NCBI GenBank assembly: GCA_946184255.1
Contig: CAMHFA010000009.1
Coordinates: 1 to 13,614 of the forward strand
Reading direction: 5' to 3'
Length of the DNA: 13,614 bases
Source of the DNA: an uncultured Bacteroidales bacterium
GTDB taxonomy: Bacteria; Bacteroidota; Bacteroidia; Bacteroidales; UBA932
Shown: positions 6,920-13,295 of the stretch, in pieces
Layout of the letters: each line of letters starts with the position of its first letter
Position numbering within the stretch: the first letter of the stretch is position 1
Made by a program: the position numbers and the translations under genes
Notes under the pieces: generated by a model
The model's database searches: none
Seen by the model: the letters and a program-made list of their open reading frames with translations, nothing else
What the model was told of the DNA's origin: nothing

Positions 6920-7267
6920 ATGAAACCGGAAAACGACTGGAAACAACGCCTCGGAGTGGTCTATTCGACCGATCCCGGTTTCAACTATGTAAAGGAGGAG
7001 ACCTCCGAGGAAACAACCCTGGAACCATCGAAACAGAAGTTGATAGTGACGATCGACCGGAAAGGGCGCGGTGGAAAACAGGTTACCCTTGTTTCTGGTT
7101 TCATAGGGACTGAAGAAGACCTTGCTGACCTTGGAAGGACGCTCAAGATGAAGTGTGGTGTGGGCGGAACGGCCAAGGATGGACAGATCACAGTCCAGGG
7201 TGACTTGCGTGAGAAGGTCACCTCTCTTCTAAAGGAGATGGGTTACAACGCAAAGAGGGGGAACTGA
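6920..7267 (+). CDS. SUI1/eIF1-family translation factor (YciH type)
   Basis: This 115-residue protein has a variable N-terminal tail (about 1-38) and an SUI1 domain (about 40-111). Diagnostic stretches are DRKGRGGKQVT (46-56) and KCGVGGTAKDGQITVQGD (78-95), both conserved between bacterial YciH and eukaryotic eIF1. Family members bind the small ribosomal subunit; eIF1 and in vitro YciH affect start-codon fidelity, but the bacterial role is not settled. The start follows a perfect -7 element by 19 nt. Its TGA stop overlaps the ATG of the DUF4271 gene (TGATG), which suggests translational coupling. Placement at the head of a chain with RNase P protein and YidD is consistent with a housekeeping role. 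Confidence 0.9.
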   Translation: MKPENDWKQRLGVVYSTDPGFNYVKEETSEETTLEPSKQKLIVTIDRKGRGGKQVTLVSGFIGTEEDLADLGRTLKMKCGVGGTAKDGQITVQGDLREKVTSLLKEMGYNAKRGN

Positions 7268-7905
7268 TGGACATTTTCGACAATCCTGTCTTCTCCGGCC
7301 TGGCCGTTTTCTTTACCCTTCTTTTTCTTTTGAATCTCAGGAGTTTGATAAAGATAACGCCGTCCCTTGCCGATTGCGTGATGAGGTGGAAGGGAAGCCT
7401 TGACCTTGAAGACAGCATCCAGTTGAGCAGGAGCCGTAACTGGATAGCTGCCATCTTATTCGTCCCCTTCTGCATGGTAGTCTATTCCTACAGGCTCTAC
7501 GATCCTGACATCATCGCTGACCAGCCATCCTTGATCCGTCTCGGGGCCATAGCCGGAGCCTTGGTAGTTTACCTTCTCTTGAGGACCTTCCTGAACTGGC
7601 AGCTTGAGATGCACAACTACAGGTCCAAGGCTTTCACAGCGGCAAACAGGGCGTTCCTAAATTATGTGGTCATACTCTTCTTCCTGCTGTTTTTTACAGG
7701 TGCCATAGTGAAGGCGTTGGGAGGAGATGAATTCCTTGTCAAGAGGGTTCTGCTATGGATTATCGCATTGACTTACTTGTTCTTCATCATCCGTCGCGGG
7801 CAGATTTTCGCCTCTACTTGCAATCCTTTCACAACATTTTTGTATCTTTGCAGCCTTGAATTGCTCCCTACTGCAGCTCTGGTCATTTCGGCCGTCCTGC
7901 TTTGA
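7267..7905 (+). CDS. DUF4271 family membrane protein
   Basis: This 212-residue protein has about six predicted membrane helices (roughly residues 8-27, 58-76, 92-108, 131-150, 159-177 and 188-210). The C-terminal FLYLCSLELLPTAAL (191-205) is a recurring signature of DUF4271, a Bacteroidota family of unknown function that often lies before hemD. No catalytic motif is apparent. The ATG shares one base with the SUI1 stop. The codons for Leu-Tyr-Leu-Cys near the end create a perfect TATCTTTG at 7843-7850, a possible internal promoter for hemD. A membrane partner for tetrapyrrole handling could be guessed from context only. Confidence 0.83.
   Translation: MDIFDNPVFSGLAVFFTLLFLLNLRSLIKITPSLADCVMRWKGSLDLEDSIQLSRSRNWIAAILFVPFCMVVYSYRLYDPDIIADQPSLIRLGAIAGALVVYLLLRTFLNWQLEMHNYRSKAFTAANRAFLNYVVILFFLLFFTGAIVKALGGDEFLVKRVLLWIIALTYLFFIIRRGQIFASTCNPFTTFLYLCSLELLPTAALVISAVLL
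7843..7850 (+). promoter_or_regulatory. Possible internal promoter (-7 element) for hemD-rnpA-yidD
   Basis: A perfect TATCTTTG lies inside the DUF4271 coding sequence, 81 nt upstream of the hemD ATG. A TTG at 7818-7820 lies 22 nt upstream, slightly far for a -33 box. The peptide encoded here belongs to a family-conserved stretch, so the match may be a by-product of the protein sequence. Confidence 0.3.
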
Positions 7906-7931
7906 TCGATAGGGAGATATTAAGACTGGAT

Positions 7932-8675
7932 ATGGCCATTAAAAAGATATTGATATCCCAGCGTCCTCCTCTCAATGAGGCTCCTTACAATGCATTAAAG
8001 GAGAAATATGGCGTTGACATCACTTTCCGGCAGTTTTTCCTCATTGAGCCTCTTTCTTCCAGGGAGTTCAGGGCCCAGAGGATCAACATCCTGGATTATA
8101 CTGCCGTCATCTTTTCCTCCCGCCATGCTATAGACGCTTTCTATGGACTTTGTGAGGATTTGAGGGTTAAGGTTCCTGAGACAATGAAGTATTTCTGCAC
8201 CACTGAAGCGGTTGCGATGTATCTCCAGAAACACATCGTTTACCGCAAGCGCAAGATATTCTTTGGCAACGGTACCCCCGAGTCTGTCCTTGCCCAAATA
8301 GGAACCAAGCACAAGGGAGAGCATTTCCTTGTGACTCAGTCCGATTCAAGTGGCAGCAATGCCTTGACGAATTTGCTCGATGCACAAGGTATCGACTACA
8401 AGACAGCTGTTTTCATCAAGAGCGTTCCCCAGGATCTCAAGGACATCTCCATGTCTGACTATGACATGGTAGTGTTCTACAACCCCTATGACGTCAAGTC
8501 ACTTTTGGAGAATTTCCCCGGTTTCGAGCAAGGGGATATCAAGTTCGTTTCCTATGGTAAATCCATAGTCAAGGCTATGGAGGAAGCGGGACTGAGGATT
8601 GATGTAAAGGCTCCCACTCCCGAAGCTCCCTCGGTGGCGAGGGCGATTGAGATATACCTTCAGAATCAACAATAG
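7932..8675 (+). CDS. hemD: Uroporphyrinogen-III synthase-like protein (HemD)
   Basis: From the ATG at 7932 the product is 247 residues, normal for HemD, and begins MAIKKILISQRPP, like Bacteroidota homologues. It shows the two-lobed HemD pattern: AVIFSSRHAIDAF (58-70) in the first lobe, FYNPYDVKSL (182-191) and SYGKSIVKAMEEAG (207-220) in the second, ending with the typical APTPEAPSVARAIEIYL. HemD closes hydroxymethylbilane into uroporphyrinogen III, the branch point to haem, sirohaem and cobamides, in the cytoplasm. An in-frame TTG at 7902 would add ten residues and overlap the DUF4271 stop; AGGGAG at 7911-7916 and the family start favour the ATG. No other tetrapyrrole gene is in the window, so the real pathway role is open. 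rnpA follows after 9 nt. Confidence 0.85.
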   Translation: MAIKKILISQRPPLNEAPYNALKEKYGVDITFRQFFLIEPLSSREFRAQRINILDYTAVIFSSRHAIDAFYGLCEDLRVKVPETMKYFCTTEAVAMYLQKHIVYRKRKIFFGNGTPESVLAQIGTKHKGEHFLVTQSDSSGSNALTNLLDAQGIDYKTAVFIKSVPQDLKDISMSDYDMVVFYNPYDVKSLLENFPGFEQGDIKFVSYGKSIVKAMEEAGLRIDVKAPTPEAPSVARAIEIYLQNQQ

Positions 8676-8684
8676 AATCTTCCA

Positions 8685-9050
8685 ATGAACACCCTACCGA
8701 AATCCGAGCGTATCAAAGGGAAGGCTCCGGTTTCGGCTCTGTTGTCAAAGGGCCGCTGGGGTGTCGTGGGAGGAATGAAATATTGTTATCTTGTCCGTGG
8801 AGGAGATGAAACTGTTTCTCCAAACAGGTTACTGGTCTCTGTTCCCAAACGTTTTTTCAAAAGGGCAGTCAAAAGGAATCTTCTCAAAAGGAGGATGAGG
8901 GAAGCATACAGGACACATAAGGACATGCTCCCTCCGCTTGGAATGGATCTTATGCTAGTGTACAACAACACCGAAGTGATGGATTCAGCTCTTGTCGCCA
9001 AGGATGTCGCCGGTATCTTGAAAAAATTAAGTGATGAAAGACAGTTATAG
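8685..9050 (+). CDS. rnpA: Ribonuclease P protein component
   Basis: This 121-residue basic protein carries the RnpA signature at residues 55-76, including KRAVKRNLLKRRMREAYR (59-76), the so-called RNR motif that contacts the catalytic RNase P RNA. The protein subunit binds the 5' leader of precursor tRNAs and aids their maturation. Length is normal for the family. The usual partner rpmH is not upstream; instead rnpA follows hemD by 9 nt, an arrangement seen in Bacteroidota. Its final 17 nt overlap the start of yidD, as often found for this pair. Identification is firm from the motif and the neighbour. Confidence 0.95.
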   Translation: MNTLPKSERIKGKAPVSALLSKGRWGVVGGMKYCYLVRGGDETVSPNRLLVSVPKRFFKRAVKRNLLKRRMREAYRTHKDMLPPLGMDLMLVYNNTEVMDSALVAKDVAGILKKLSDERQL

Positions 9051-9294
9051 CATACCGTCATGGCGTAGGACGTTGAGGAATGTTCTCAGCTTTCCTTTTC
9101 TTGCCCTAATCTGGTTCTACAGGAAATGCGTAGGTCCTTATATTCCCAAGACCTGCAGGTTCGAGCCATCATGTTCGACATATGCGATTGAGGCATTCCG
9201 CAAATGGGGACCTTTCAAGGGGCTGTATCTTACTGTCTGGAGAGTTCTCAGATGCAATCCCTGGGGTGGCAGCGGTTACGATCCGGTGCCTTGA
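9034..9294 (+). CDS. yidD: Membrane protein insertion efficiency factor YidD
   Basis: This 86-residue protein contains the full YidD signature: CRFEPSCSTYA (41-51) with its paired cysteines and RCNPWGGSGYDPVP (73-86) at the end. An amphipathic or membrane-associated N-terminal stretch (about 14-30) is visible. YidD assists YidC-dependent insertion of inner-membrane proteins. The ATG at 9034 lies inside the end of rnpA; a GTG one codon upstream (9031) is the only close alternative. The protein stops right after DPVP, lacking the short tail of some homologues. Its TGA stop directly abuts the stop codon of the convergent methyltransferase, with no intervening base. Confidence 0.94.
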   Translation: MKDSYSIPSWRRTLRNVLSFPFLALIWFYRKCVGPYIPKTCRFEPSCSTYAIEAFRKWGPFKGLYLTVWRVLRCNPWGGSGYDPVP

Positions 9295-10197
9295 TTACCT
9301 TTTCAGCCTAACGAATAACGAAAGAGGAAGGACTTTCCCGAAACCGTCCCTAAGCGCCAATTCTCCGGAATCCAGGGGATAATCGGGAGAAAGGCCAAGG
9401 GCTTGCCGTACGACTGTTTCTCCAAGTGATGCCGAGAAGCCATTTGAGTAAAGATTGAGGACCATGAAGCTGTTCTGAGGTGCCAGTATTCGTCCAACAT
9501 CCTTCATCAGGTCGAAAAGGCATTCGTCCAATTTCCATTTTTCCTCGTCCGGTCCATGCCCATAAGCGGGGGGATCGAGGATTATCCCTTGATAGACATT
9601 TCCTCTACGGGCTTCCCTTCGTGCGAATTTCATTGCATCCTCAACAACCCAGCGGATACCGTCAAGACCGCTCCTGTCCTGGTTTTCATGGGCCCAGGTG
9701 ACAACCTGCCTTACCGAATCAAGATGGGTCACATCCGCTCCGGCCTTTCTGGCTGCGAGGGATGCGGCTCCTGTGTAGGCGAAGAGATTGAGGACTTTGG
9801 GGCGTGATGCAGTCTTTTCCGCAATTACCTTGGTCTGGCTGAAAATATATTCCCAGTTTGGCGCCTGTTCAGGAAATACACCGACATGCTTGAATGATGT
9901 AAGGCCAAGTCTGAGGGAGAAAAAGTCCTTGTACCGGATCCACCATTGGTCAGGCATCTTGCGTAGCCTGTCCCAAGTACCGCTGTCTTCCTTCCCGGCT
10001 TTGCCGAAACCGGCGCCAGGGGTAAAGCGGGTGTGGGTTGCGGACTCCCATTGTCCGTCACTCATATCCTTGTCCCAAAGGGCTTTGGGCTCGGGACGGG
10101 ATAGTACGTAACTGCCGAACCTTTCGAGCTTCATGCCCCCGCCGGAGTCAAGGAGTTCGTAGTCTTTCCAATGTGTTGAGGGAAACTCTGTCGCCAT
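9295..10197 (-). CDS. Class I SAM-dependent methyltransferase (COG1092 / RlmI-like)
   Basis: From the ATG at 10195-10197 the product is 300 residues. The Rossmann SAM-binding motif is VLNLFAYTGAASLAAR (135-150), the acidic residue after the second strand is in THLDSV (157-162), and the catalytic-type motif is DPPAYGHGP (208-216). This pattern is shared by RlmI/YwbD-like 23S rRNA cytosine-C5 methyltransferases (COG1092). The N-terminal PUA RNA-binding domain of RlmI is absent, so the RNA target may differ. An upstream in-frame ATG would add 27 hydrophobic residues but would run through the promoter and into the pgk start, so it was rejected. The -7 element ends only 7 nt before the chosen start, suggesting a nearly leaderless transcript. 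It is divergent from pgk and abuts yidD. Confidence 0.87.
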   Translation of the reverse strand: MATEFPSTHWKDYELLDSGGGMKLERFGSYVLSRPEPKALWDKDMSDGQWESATHTRFTPGAGFGKAGKEDSGTWDRLRKMPDQWWIRYKDFFSLRLGLTSFKHVGVFPEQAPNWEYIFSQTKVIAEKTASRPKVLNLFAYTGAASLAARKAGADVTHLDSVRQVVTWAHENQDRSGLDGIRWVVEDAMKFARREARRGNVYQGIILDPPAYGHGPDEEKWKLDECLFDLMKDVGRILAPQNSFMVLNLYSNGFSASLGETVVRQALGLSPDYPLDSGELALRDGFGKVLPLSLFVRLKR

Positions 10198-10204
10198 GAT
10201 GGTG

Positions 10205-10212
10205 CAAAGATA
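10205..10212 (-). promoter_or_regulatory. Bacteroidetes -7 promoter element before the methyltransferase (short leader)
   Basis: The minus strand reads TATCTTTG, a perfect match, followed by CACCATC and then the ATG at 10197. The expected transcript start is within a few bases of the start codon. No -33 TTTG at normal distance is visible. Confidence 0.55.
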
Positions 10213-10221
10213 AAAAAATAG

Positions 10222-10229
10222 TATCTTTG
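10222..10229 (+). promoter_or_regulatory. Bacteroidetes -7 promoter element before pgk
   Basis: TATCTTTG, a perfect match, lies 35 nt upstream of the pgk ATG and only 9 bp from the divergent methyltransferase -7 box. It is probably the promoter of the pgk-lgt-HAD transcript. A -33 box is not evident. Confidence 0.6.
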
Positions 10230-10264
10230 CTCCGGAAAAAAACGACAACAAAATAATTAATCCC

Positions 10265-11518
10265 ATGCAACAGCACATTGACTCTTACGATTTCAAAGGC
10301 AAGAAAGCCATTGTCAGGGTGGACTTCAACGTTCCGCTAGACGAGAACTTCAACATCACTGACGACACCCGTATCCGTGCAGCCCTTCCTACTCTCAAGA
10401 AAGTCCTTGCCGAAGGTGGTTCGCTCATCCTTATGTCCCATCTCGGACGCCCAAAGGGAGTGACTGAGAAATTCTCCCTCAAGCATATAGTTAACCATGT
10501 TTCAGAGTGCCTGGGTGTCCCCGTACAGTTCGCTGAGGACTGCCAGAAGGCGGACGAGCAGGCTGCAGCCCTCAAGCCGGGAGAAGTCCTGATGCTCGAA
10601 AACCTCCGTTTCTATGCAGAGGAAGAGGGTAAGCCCAGAGGACTTGCCGAGGACGCTACGGACGAAGAGAAGAAGGAAGCCAAGAAGGCCGTCAAAGAGA
10701 GCCAGAAGGAATTCGTCAAGAAACTGGCATCCTATGCTGATTGTTACATCAACGATGCATTCGGCACTGCCCACAGGGCGCATGCATCAACCGCACTCAT
10801 AGCTGCCTACTTCCCTGAGGACAAGATGTTCGGTTACCTGATGGAGAAGGAGATCAAGGCTATTGACAACGTACTCAAGAACGCCCGCCGTCCTTTCACC
10901 GCCATAATCGGCGGCTCCAAGGTTTCTTCCAAGCTGGCGGTTCTGGAGAACCTTCTCGGCAAGGTGGACAACCTCATCATTTGCGGAGGAATGGGCTATA
11001 CATTCATCAAGGCCGAAGGCGGAAACATCGGTGATTCACTCCACGAAGATGACCTCATCCCTCAGGCACAGGAAATAATGACAAAGGCTCAGGAACTTGG
11101 AGTCAATGTCTCCCTTTCTGTCCAGACACGTGTTACCCAGTCATTCAGCAATGACGCTCCCGAGATGGTGGTCCCTTCGCACAAAATCCCTGATGGTTGG
11201 GAGGGTTTGGACTGCGGTCCGGCATCAATAGAAAACTGGGGAAGGATCATTCTCGCTTCCAAGACCATCCTCTGGAACGGTCCTGCAGGAGTGTTCGAAT
11301 TCCCTAATTTCGCTACAGGAACCGAGAAGATCGCTGAACTTGTCGCGAAGGCAACTGAGCATGGAGCATACTCCCTCGTCGGAGGTGGAGACTCTGTAGC
11401 TGCCGTGACCAAGATGGGATTCGCAAACAAGGTCAGCTATGTCAGCACTGGTGGCGGAGCTATGCTTGAGGCCATCGAGGGCAAGACCCTTCCCGGAATC
11501 GCTGCCATCCAGGAATAA
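10265..11518 (+). CDS. pgk: Phosphoglycerate kinase
   Basis: This 417-residue cytoplasmic enzyme transfers phosphate between 1,3-bisphosphoglycerate and ADP, giving ATP and 3-phosphoglycerate in glycolysis. All landmarks are present: RVDFNVP (18-24), SHLGRP (58-63) and ENLRF (112-116) for substrate binding, GGSKVSSK (216-223), WNGPAGVFE (337-345), and the nucleotide loops GGGDS (373-377) and STGGGA (394-399). It is longer than typical 390-residue bacterial PGKs mainly through a charged lysine/glutamate-rich insert at about 121-150, as in other Bacteroidota. The ATG lies 35 nt after a perfect -7 element. lgt follows after only 9 nt, so the two are probably cotranscribed. Confidence 0.97.
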   Translation: MQQHIDSYDFKGKKAIVRVDFNVPLDENFNITDDTRIRAALPTLKKVLAEGGSLILMSHLGRPKGVTEKFSLKHIVNHVSECLGVPVQFAEDCQKADEQAAALKPGEVLMLENLRFYAEEEGKPRGLAEDATDEEKKEAKKAVKESQKEFVKKLASYADCYINDAFGTAHRAHASTALIAAYFPEDKMFGYLMEKEIKAIDNVLKNARRPFTAIIGGSKVSSKLAVLENLLGKVDNLIICGGMGYTFIKAEGGNIGDSLHEDDLIPQAQEIMTKAQELGVNVSLSVQTRVTQSFSNDAPEMVVPSHKIPDGWEGLDCGPASIENWGRIILASKTILWNGPAGVFEFPNFATGTEKIAELVAKATEHGAYSLVGGGDSVAAVTKMGFANKVSYVSTGGGAMLEAIEGKTLPGIAAIQE

Positions 11519-11527
11519 ATTGTTGCC

Positions 11528-12415
11528 ATGATCCCGCTCGTAGTGCATTGGAACATGAATCCCGAGATCTTCAGGATCGGGGGATTCGCAGTCAGGTGGT
11601 ACGGACTCCTCTTTGTGTCCGGTTTCATCCTTGGCTATTGGATATTCATGAAATTCTTCGAGCGGGAAAAACTCAACAAGGCCATCCTTGACCCGCTCCT
11701 GTACACCCTGCTGATAGGTACCCTTGTCGGCGCCAGGCTGGGCCACTGCCTATTCTATGGATTCGATTACTATTTCGGGTCATGGAAAGGATTCCTTGAG
11801 ATCTTCAAAGTCTGGGAAGGAGGGCTCGCCAGCCACGGGGGAACGCTTATGCTTCTTCTGTGCATGTGGTGGTTTGCCAGGAAATATGGTAAAAAGAACC
11901 ATATCGACTTCCTCTGGATCCTTGATCATCTCTGCATTGCCGTTGCTTTTGCCGCCACCTTTATTAGGTTAGGAAATCTTTGTAATTCAGAGATTTATGG
12001 TAATGTAACCTCTCTCCCATGGGGCTTTGTTTTCGAGCGCAGGGGAGAGACGGAACCTAAGCATCCGACCCAGATTTATGAGGCTCTGAGCTATTTTCTT
12101 TTGGGATTGGGGCTGGTTTGGCTTTATGTCAAGAAACTGGACAAGATGTACAGGGGATCCTTCATCGGGATTTTCTTCATCGTATGTTTCGGAATGCGAT
12201 TCCTGATCGAGTTCATCAAGGAACCCCAGGAGGCTTTCGAAAATGACATGATCCTCAACATGGGGCAGACACTAAGCATTCCGTTCATCCTGCTTGGAAT
12301 CGGGCTCCTTGTCTATGCTTACAGGAAGAAGATTCCGGCCAGGGCTGTCATTCCTGACACCCGTACCAAGAAGGCTGAGCCTACACATTATGCTAAAAGC
12401 TTGGCTGACCGATGA
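11528..12415 (+). CDS. lgt: Prolipoprotein diacylglyceryl transferase
   Basis: Lgt moves diacylglycerol from phosphatidylglycerol onto the lipobox cysteine of prolipoproteins in the inner membrane, the first step of lipoprotein maturation. The 295-residue protein has about seven membrane segments. It shows RWYG (23-26), GARLGH (68-73), WEGGLASHGG (96-105) with His103, the Lgt signature RLGNLCNSEIYG (147-158) with the essential Arg147, HPTQIYEA (179-186), and Arg224 in GMRFLIEF, all matching functional residues of the E. coli enzyme. A soluble basic tail (about 267-295) follows the last helix. The gene starts 9 nt after pgk and its TGA overlaps the next ATG (ATGA), so pgk, lgt and the HAD gene look like one operon. 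Confidence 0.96.
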   Translation: MIPLVVHWNMNPEIFRIGGFAVRWYGLLFVSGFILGYWIFMKFFEREKLNKAILDPLLYTLLIGTLVGARLGHCLFYGFDYYFGSWKGFLEIFKVWEGGLASHGGTLMLLLCMWWFARKYGKKNHIDFLWILDHLCIAVAFAATFIRLGNLCNSEIYGNVTSLPWGFVFERRGETEPKHPTQIYEALSYFLLGLGLVWLYVKKLDKMYRGSFIGIFFIVCFGMRFLIEFIKEPQEAFENDMILNMGQTLSIPFILLGIGLLVYAYRKKIPARAVIPDTRTKKAEPTHYAKSLADR

Positions 12416-13188
12416 TAAAGGCCTTGTTTTTTGACATCGACGGCACCCTGGTGGGGTTTGATACCCATCGGATGTCCGAACGGTTGAAAGAATGTCTAGA
12501 AGAGCTTCGCGCCAATGGCGTGAAGCTCTTCATTTCAAGTGGCCGCCATACTTTGGTGATGAACAACCTCGGTGATTTTCCATTTGACGGTTACATCGCC
12601 ATGAACGGGGCACTTAGTATTCTTGGAGGGGAGGTCATAGACCATCATCCCCTCCCCAGGGACCTTGCACTAAGTATTGCCAGGACTGCCCGGGAACTGA
12701 ACATACCATGCTGGTCTTTCGCCGACAATATCTGCGGAATCAATTTCGAGAACGGGCAGACCCGCGAAGTCTCCAGGCAGTTGAATTTCTATCCTGAGAA
12801 TTATCTCGATCTGGAGGAAGTGGCTTCCGGACACAGCGTCTATCAATACACCATCTACGTTGACAAGAAAGAAGAGGAAAGGATCCTGCATCCCCTTCTT
12901 CATGGTGTTGACTATCCCAGGTGGCATCCATATTTCACGGACATTGTCTGTCAGGGATTGTCCAAATCAAAAGGTGCGTCGTTGATTCTCGAACGCCTGG
13001 GAATCTCACCTGAGGAGTGCATGGCCTTCGGGGATGGGGGCAATGACATTCCTCTTATCAAGTTTGCCGGTGTCGGGGTTGCTATGGGCAATGCCCCCGA
13101 TGATGTCAAAATGGCGGCTGACTATGTTACTGACCCTGTCGGGGATGACGGCGTGGTTACTGCTCTACGCCATTTCGGGGTTGTTTGA
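12412..13188 (+). CDS. HAD-superfamily Cof-type phosphatase
   Basis: This 258-residue protein has all HAD motifs: FDIDGT (7-12) with nucleophile Asp8 and acid/base Asp10, SSGR (42-45) as motif II, Lys187 as motif III, and GDGGND (207-212) as motif IV. The cap of about 100 residues between motifs II and III is of the C2 type, placing it in the Cof/YidA subfamily. Such enzymes remove phosphate from sugar phosphates, flavin or pyridoxal phosphate, often with broad range; the substrate cannot be told here. Start overlaps the lgt stop by 4 nt, implying coupling. The coding sequence contains a very stable 15-bp hairpin at 12499-12531 and a second one at 12625-12655. Confidence 0.9.
   Translation: MIKALFFDIDGTLVGFDTHRMSERLKECLEELRANGVKLFISSGRHTLVMNNLGDFPFDGYIAMNGALSILGGEVIDHHPLPRDLALSIARTARELNIPCWSFADNICGINFENGQTREVSRQLNFYPENYLDLEEVASGHSVYQYTIYVDKKEEERILHPLLHGVDYPRWHPYFTDIVCQGLSKSKGASLILERLGISPEECMAFGDGGNDIPLIKFAGVGVAMGNAPDDVKMAADYVTDPVGDDGVVTALRHFGVV
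12499..12531 (+). repeat. Strong hairpin inside the HAD phosphatase coding sequence
   Basis: Ten perfect pairs (GAAGAGCTTC with GAAGCTCTTC), one G-T pair and four more pairs (CGCC with GGCG) close an AAT loop. The stem thus has 15 pairs in 33 nt and spans exactly codons 30-40, near the start of the gene. No T-run follows, so it is not an ordinary terminator. A role in mRNA stability or translation is possible, or the fold may be accidental. Confidence 0.6.
12625..12655 (+). repeat. Second imperfect hairpin inside the HAD phosphatase coding sequence
   Basis: GGAGGGGA (12625-12632) pairs with TCCCCTCC (12648-12655). Inside it GGTC-ATA-GACC (12633-12643) pairs again, leaving a 4-nt bulge. It lies 93 nt after the first hairpin. 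It may be chance. Confidence 0.4.
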
Positions 13189-13225
13189 AAGGTTTTAACT
13201 GATTCTTTTCCCCATACATCGTTTT

Positions 13226-13249
13226 ATACCATTAATATTAGAATGGTAT
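13226..13249. promoter_or_regulatory. Palindrome upstream of the TolC-family gene, possible operator
   Basis: ATACCATT (13226-13233) and AATGGTAT (13242-13249) are perfect inverted arms around an 8-bp AT-rich centre. The 24-bp site ends 7 bp before the TACATTTG -7 element and would cover the -33 region. Size and place fit an operator for a dimeric repressor such as a TetR-family protein, but no regulator gene is seen in the window. Confidence 0.45.
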
Positions 13250-13253
13250 CAGG

Positions 13254-13275
13254 CACTACATTTGTAGTGTTTTTA
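13254..13275 (+). terminator. Hairpin with T-run after the pgk-lgt-HAD chain, overlapping a -7 element
   Basis: CACTAC-ATTT-GTAGTG (13254-13269) gives six pairs with a 4-nt loop and is followed by TTTTTA, so it could be a weak Rho-independent terminator for the upstream genes. The same bases contain TACATTTG (13257-13264), a -7 match 31 nt before the TolC-family ATG. Both readings are plausible, and the two roles may be combined. Confidence 0.4.
13257..13264 (+). promoter_or_regulatory. Likely -7 promoter element of the TolC-family gene
   Basis: TACATTTG fits TAnnTTTG and stands 31 nt upstream of the ATG at 13296. A -33 TTTG is not seen; that region is taken up by the 24-bp palindrome. It lies within a second, 16-bp palindrome. 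Confidence 0.45.
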
Positions 13276-13295
13276 TGATTTTTTATTGCATTGAA

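Noticed and set aside
7902..7931. TTG start giving a HemD with ten extra residues
   Set aside because: The ATG at 7932 matches the usual family start, and an AGGGAG stretch lies upstream of it.
10198..10278. N-terminal extension of the methyltransferase by 27 hydrophobic residues
   Set aside because: It would translate through the -7 element and overlap the start of pgk, and the family start fits the ATG at 10197.
11225..11746. 173-codon open frame on the minus strand
   Set aside because: It lies opposite pgk and lgt, both certain genes, and has no recognisable domain.
12610..12678. Near-identical 12-nt direct repeat (GCACTTAGTATT / GCACTAAGTATT)
   Set aside because: Both copies encode Ala-Leu-Ser-Ile within the HAD protein; a short chance repeat is the simplest explanation.
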